DNA of 64,000 nucleotides, from NCBI GenBank assembly GCA_016801885.1, contig CM028902.1, positions 18,581,080-18,645,079 on the forward strand. Direction: 5' to 3'. Below are positions 59,991-64,000 of this stretch, piece by piece. Position 1 is the first letter of the stretch; each line of letters begins with the position of its first letter. This DNA is from Toxotes chatareus. Lineage: Eukaryota; Chordata; Actinopteri; Toxotidae. The notes beneath the pieces are model-generated. The model made no database searches. It was not told where the DNA came from and saw only the letters and a program-made list of their open reading frames with translations. A program made the position numbers and the translations under genes.

Positions 59991-62900
59991 CCTTTGTTTC
60001 GAAGAATGGCAAAGTGAAAGCGTCACTGCTCAGACTCACAACGTATATTTACTTATGAATCTCAGGCTTCCTGAGAAATGGCAGACGCTGCAAAGTTGAT
60101 GACAACAGTTGGCTTTGAAATAACAAAACTCTTGTTTATTGTCACTCAGCTTTTTATGCTAATGTAGAGCTTAGGACTGGCAGACAAGTCTAGAGTATTT
60201 TCTTCAGATCCAATCAGGTTTTATCCACAAAGTGAGTCATTTATTATTGACAGTATGACATCATTTGTGTTGGTGCAGCCAGAGACCGTGGAATGAGCTG
60301 TTCTGGCATGAAGGTGCATTTTCCTTCTGTCAAGTGAGGTCCAACCTTTTCCATCCACCTATAAGTTGCATTTGCTTGGTCAGATTGAGTCAATTTTCTT
60401 GTCATTCATGGAGACGCTCAGTTATAGGCCTGTGTGATTCTCAGCAGACCATATGGACGCTCCTTGACATCCCCTGCTCATAAAGAGAGTTGAAAAAGCT
60501 CCTGAGGAGACATGTGCCAGTGCAAAGGATTTTTTTTCTTCTCACCATTGTGACAAATGGCTGTTTAATGAAAAGAGGGCTGTAATTGTGCTTGAAGTTG
60601 CTTTAACATTGGTCACATTGGAAAACCAAGGGAGTAACCCATATTTTCACTGGCACTTCTACTATCATGTAATGAAGATTGCTGCAATTCTTATGTTTCC
60701 ATTCAAAACCAATGCTTAATTTCATTCACTGTTTTGTTAACCTTCTAAATAGCACCAGAACCAGCAGCCAGCAGCAACAACAGATTATTCTGTTGTTCTA
60801 ACTTGTGAGCTTGCAGTCCTGTTTTAGCTTAAAATATATTGGAAAGCATCAAGAATCTATGAAATTATGATTTTTTTTTTTCTGGTACCCTGACCCACAG
60901 AATATGTGGGCAGCAGACACTGGCAATATGTCAGTTGAGTCTATCAACTAACATTGTTGTAGCAACCTTTTTTAATGTTTCACAGAAAGGAAAAACCTTC
61001 TCCACAGTCATGGTTTCACCTCTTCAGAAAAGCCACATGTGCTGGAAATGTATTTTTATAGCCATTTTGTTGCTTCAGTACATTCCTCTTTTTCTTCTTC
61101 AGTTGTCTGCGATCATCTCCTCATTGCACCTGAGAAAAACACTTTCTTCTTCTGTCTTGATTTCTGGAAGCCGTTTTTTTTTTTTTTTTCCCAGCTTCAT
61201 TAGCATAAGCTGCCGTCACTTTCTATTGTTTGCCGTATTGGTTTTGGAGCCATCTCATCTGTTTGATTGCCAAAACACTCACAGCTTGGATACATGCAGC
61301 TAGTGCCAAGCTGCTAATCACACCTTCTAATCAGGCAAATAAAATCAACAAATACATGTAACACCTCAACTAAAATGCTTGTTTTGTTATTTGTATGAAG
61401 ACAGATATCTCTAGACTGGATACAACACAGATTTTACTGACACAAAATGATTATTTAAGCATCTTTGGCAGTGCACCACCCAAACTAAAAACAACACACT
61501 GTGCAGCCAACCCTCTACACCATAATCCATAAACATGTAGATGGCAATGCTCTGGGGTGGTTGTGTTTTGATTAAACAGAGAAGAGCGGTAATTGGAAAT
61601 GCTACACCTGCGAGTCTCTGCATAATCATATTACTTTGTATGCTAAGGTCTTTCTCCTCCTCTTCATTTCATCAGAGACAAACTGCATTTGTGGGCATGA
61701 AGACATTTGCGTGATTGTTTTGCTCCACTGTGCTTTGGCTCGCATGGATGAGTAAAGGTTAATTATATAAGCAATGCACAAAGGAGTCCTGTGCAGCAGC
61801 TGCAGATAAAATATTGAATTAAAAGGCTACGCTTTTAAACTTAGATGGAAATTGTATAATGTCATGTAGTATTTGCATTTTGTGCTAAAACTCTTACGGC
61901 ACCTTTTGATTTTATTACAGTTTGATACCAAATGCTATTTCATTTCCTCTGCTGCCTTTAACAAGCTTATTGTAATTCTCCAGACAGCTTTACAAACAAT
62001 AACTGTCACATTATACAACATCTAAAACCACACTACGCAACCTGAACAATGGCTACCCAGATCCTGACAATCGTCAGTGGAAGAAATGAATACTAACTAA
62101 TGGTAGACAATTCTGTCTGTGTTTGCAAGGGTTTGTAAATGTGTGTGTGGGGGGGGGTCTGCTGAGGGTTCCCAGGAGATTTCCCTCCCGTGAACAATAC
62201 CATGGCGGCCTGAGTATTTGCTCTTGTCAGTCACCTGCCAGATGACGACAGAGAGGAAGCAGCTTGAGTCAACTCCGGACTGTGATGAGAGACCAGTAAC
62301 ACAACAACTGAGCTGCCTCCTCCGCCTCCAGACTCTGAGTGGAGACAAAGCAGGTGCCATGAGAAACACACAAAAGAAATCGCTTTGTGACGTTCATGTT
62401 GTATTTGTGGATGCAATGTTTTTGCAACAACACACGGATGCAGGAAAATTCTGTTGTTGGCATTTAATAACCATTAAATGTGTTTCAAATACCCATAATT
62501 TGTAGTTTGTTCCAGTTTCCACAATTAATCACATTACACTTTGTTTTTACATGTTGAAAGCATAGTTAATGAAATGAAAACAACCATGCTGAAGTCATAA
62601 TAACCATAATATTTTGATAAGTGGAATACAACAACATAGAGCACATTTCAGACAGTGCTGGTTGATGTTCACTCTTCACAGACTCTCTCAGTTTCCTCAC
62701 AACATGACATTTCATATGTGTGATATATTGGAAGTGGAAAACTTAACACAACACTTGCACAGACAATTAATGTTGAAAGTGAAATGTAGAATATGCTGGG
62801 AAGCCTCCACACATGGAACGGGTTTACAGGGATATAAGCTGTCACAGCTATTTATTACTTCTATGTTAATGATAATAGTGATGCAAAGTTTTTTATAATT

Positions 62901-62999
62901 AGGAGTTTTATTTTTTTTTAAATACAGTAAGATACCAGTGTAACTAGTTATAAACCACAGGTCCCACATTGTACAGATACATTTTGTGATTCAAATTTT
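59991..62999. other. intergenic, no gene seen
   Basis: Short chance frames only. T-runs lie near 60870 and 61178, and a G9 run after GT units near 62141-62157. Several overlapping frames at 62218-62505 and 62097-62369 have no recognisable product. Confidence 0.65.
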
Positions 63000-63360
63000 A
63001 GTGTTGTCCTGATGATGGCGCTACAAGAAAAGTGAAGGCACAGCCGAAGTTCTTACATCTCATCCTGAGGGGGATATGAATGTGTGTACCAAATGTTTGG
63101 CTCTACATACAGTACCTGTTGAGACATTTCACTCCAAACCACAAAGGTTAACCTCATGGTGCCACTGGGGATAAAGTCACAGGATCTTAGTTGGATTCAT
63201 CCTCTGGGGACTATGAATATCTGTACAAAGATTGATGGAAATCCATCAGATAGTTGCTTAGATATTTTAGTTTGGACCAAAGTAGTGGTCCGACCTACTG
63301 ACTGGCCAATCACCAGACCTGCATTACCATCTCTGGGGCCATGCCAATAGCATGGCTGGA
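63000..63360 (+). repeat. percomorph interspersed repeat, probable family B 5' part
   Basis: GATGGCGCTACAAGAAAAGT, CATCCTGAGGGGGATATGAA, TGAGACATTTCACTCCAAAC, AACCTCATGGTGCCACTGG, TTCATCCTCTGGGGACTATG and TTGGACCAAAGTAGTGGTCC run in order. I recognise these from memory as a common percomorph repeat, itself built of two similar half-units (63000-63140 and 63145-63300). No coding capacity. Confidence 0.65.
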
Positions 63361-64000
63361 ATACACAGTAAACAGTAGCTGCTCAACAGAGCGCTTATTC
63401 ATTCATCCTCAAAAATCCTATTTTCCTCTCCTTAATGTGCCCTTCACTGTGTAAAGTGCGTGCCAGATTCTACACACTGACATGGCTGGATAAAAATTTC
63501 AATTGACGGGAGATGAAAGACTTTTATTTTACCATGTTAGCTCTTCAGCTCAGTAGTTTGTTATCCAAATCCCACCATCACTGAGAGGCCAACCATTGTA
63601 TAAAATATGCATTTTAAATCTATATTTAGATGATATCATGATGAAACATCCCTGAGGAGCTCCGCTGTCCTTAGAAACAGAACAATACATTGGGAAACGA
63701 ATGCCCTTTTTACTTAGTGTCTTTGCTTTTCACATTTTCATATTTCTACCCTAACAAGGAATTTTTTTGACCACCTAATTTACATTTCAGTGGCAGCTCT
63801 AGTGGAAAGACTAACAAGGAGCCGTCAAAGCCTTTGCCCGGGGCTTCTATTCAGATGTGGTCCACTGTTTGACAGATGAAACACTGGTCAATCCCCAGTT
63901 CATTTCCTTTTCTATTGTAGTGAAATACTGTGGGTTCTGGCAGTTGTTGCGCTGCTGAGCGAGCTCCATGTCCCCCAGGTCTGTTCTAGCTTCACAGAAC
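63361..64000. other. intergenic to window edge, no gene identified
   Basis: Nothing certain. On the minus strand an open stretch runs from the edge (64000) to a stop near 63850 and reads EARTDLGDMELAQQRNNCQN and on to KQWTTSE. I do not recognise it, and it is too short and edge-truncated to call. Confidence 0.5.

Noticed and set aside
1..64000. tRNA, rRNA, CRISPR or operon-like structures
   Set aside because: Reading for tRNA B-box-like motifs, direct-repeat arrays and tightly packed frames gave nothing credible. I could not run a covariance search, so small ncRNAs cannot be excluded.

Overview
This window is vertebrate nuclear DNA, most likely from a teleost fish of the percomorph type. The evidence is one widely spaced, spliced gene with GT-AG introns, AT-rich non-coding sequence, Tc1-like and hAT-like DNA transposon remnants, and several interspersed repeats that I recognise from memory as common in percomorph genomes. 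There are no operons, CRISPR arrays or prokaryotic features.

The only gene I can support is the 3' part of tmtc2 (transmembrane O-mannosyltransferase targeting cadherins 2), on the + strand. Ten coding exons lie between 9850 and 36361. They join in frame into 624 residues plus a stop, which is roughly the last three quarters of the protein. The first exon here (847 nt) carries several membrane segments, the DUF1736-type region and a His/Asn-rich loop. The other nine carry nine TPR-like units that would sit in the ER lumen. The start codon, the first membrane segments and the catalytic first luminal loop lie upstream of the window. The gene ends with a 3' UTR of about 2.3 kb holding several AATAAA signals and two Pumilio-type motifs. 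Teleosts can have two paralogues (tmtc2a, tmtc2b); I cannot tell which this is.

Layout: 1-9849 is the 3' part of a long tmtc2 intron. 9850-36361 holds the exons and nine introns of 0.5 to 5.3 kb, with repeat remnants inside. 36362 to about 38735 is the 3' UTR. From about 38.7 kb to the end I find no convincing gene. That stretch holds a 1.1-kb element with 79-bp terminal inverted repeats, a 12-bp minisatellite next to a patchwork of re-used modules, an internally deleted Tc1-like transposon, and several degraded repeat copies. It may be a gene desert holding distal regulatory sequence.

I found no convincing new biological system. The most interesting structures are the 1.1-kb inverted-repeat element with LTR-like signals inside, the minisatellite and module cluster at 42.7-43.4 kb, the Tc1 copy with a rearranged end, and a small hAT-like element with an intact palindromic 8-bp target duplication.
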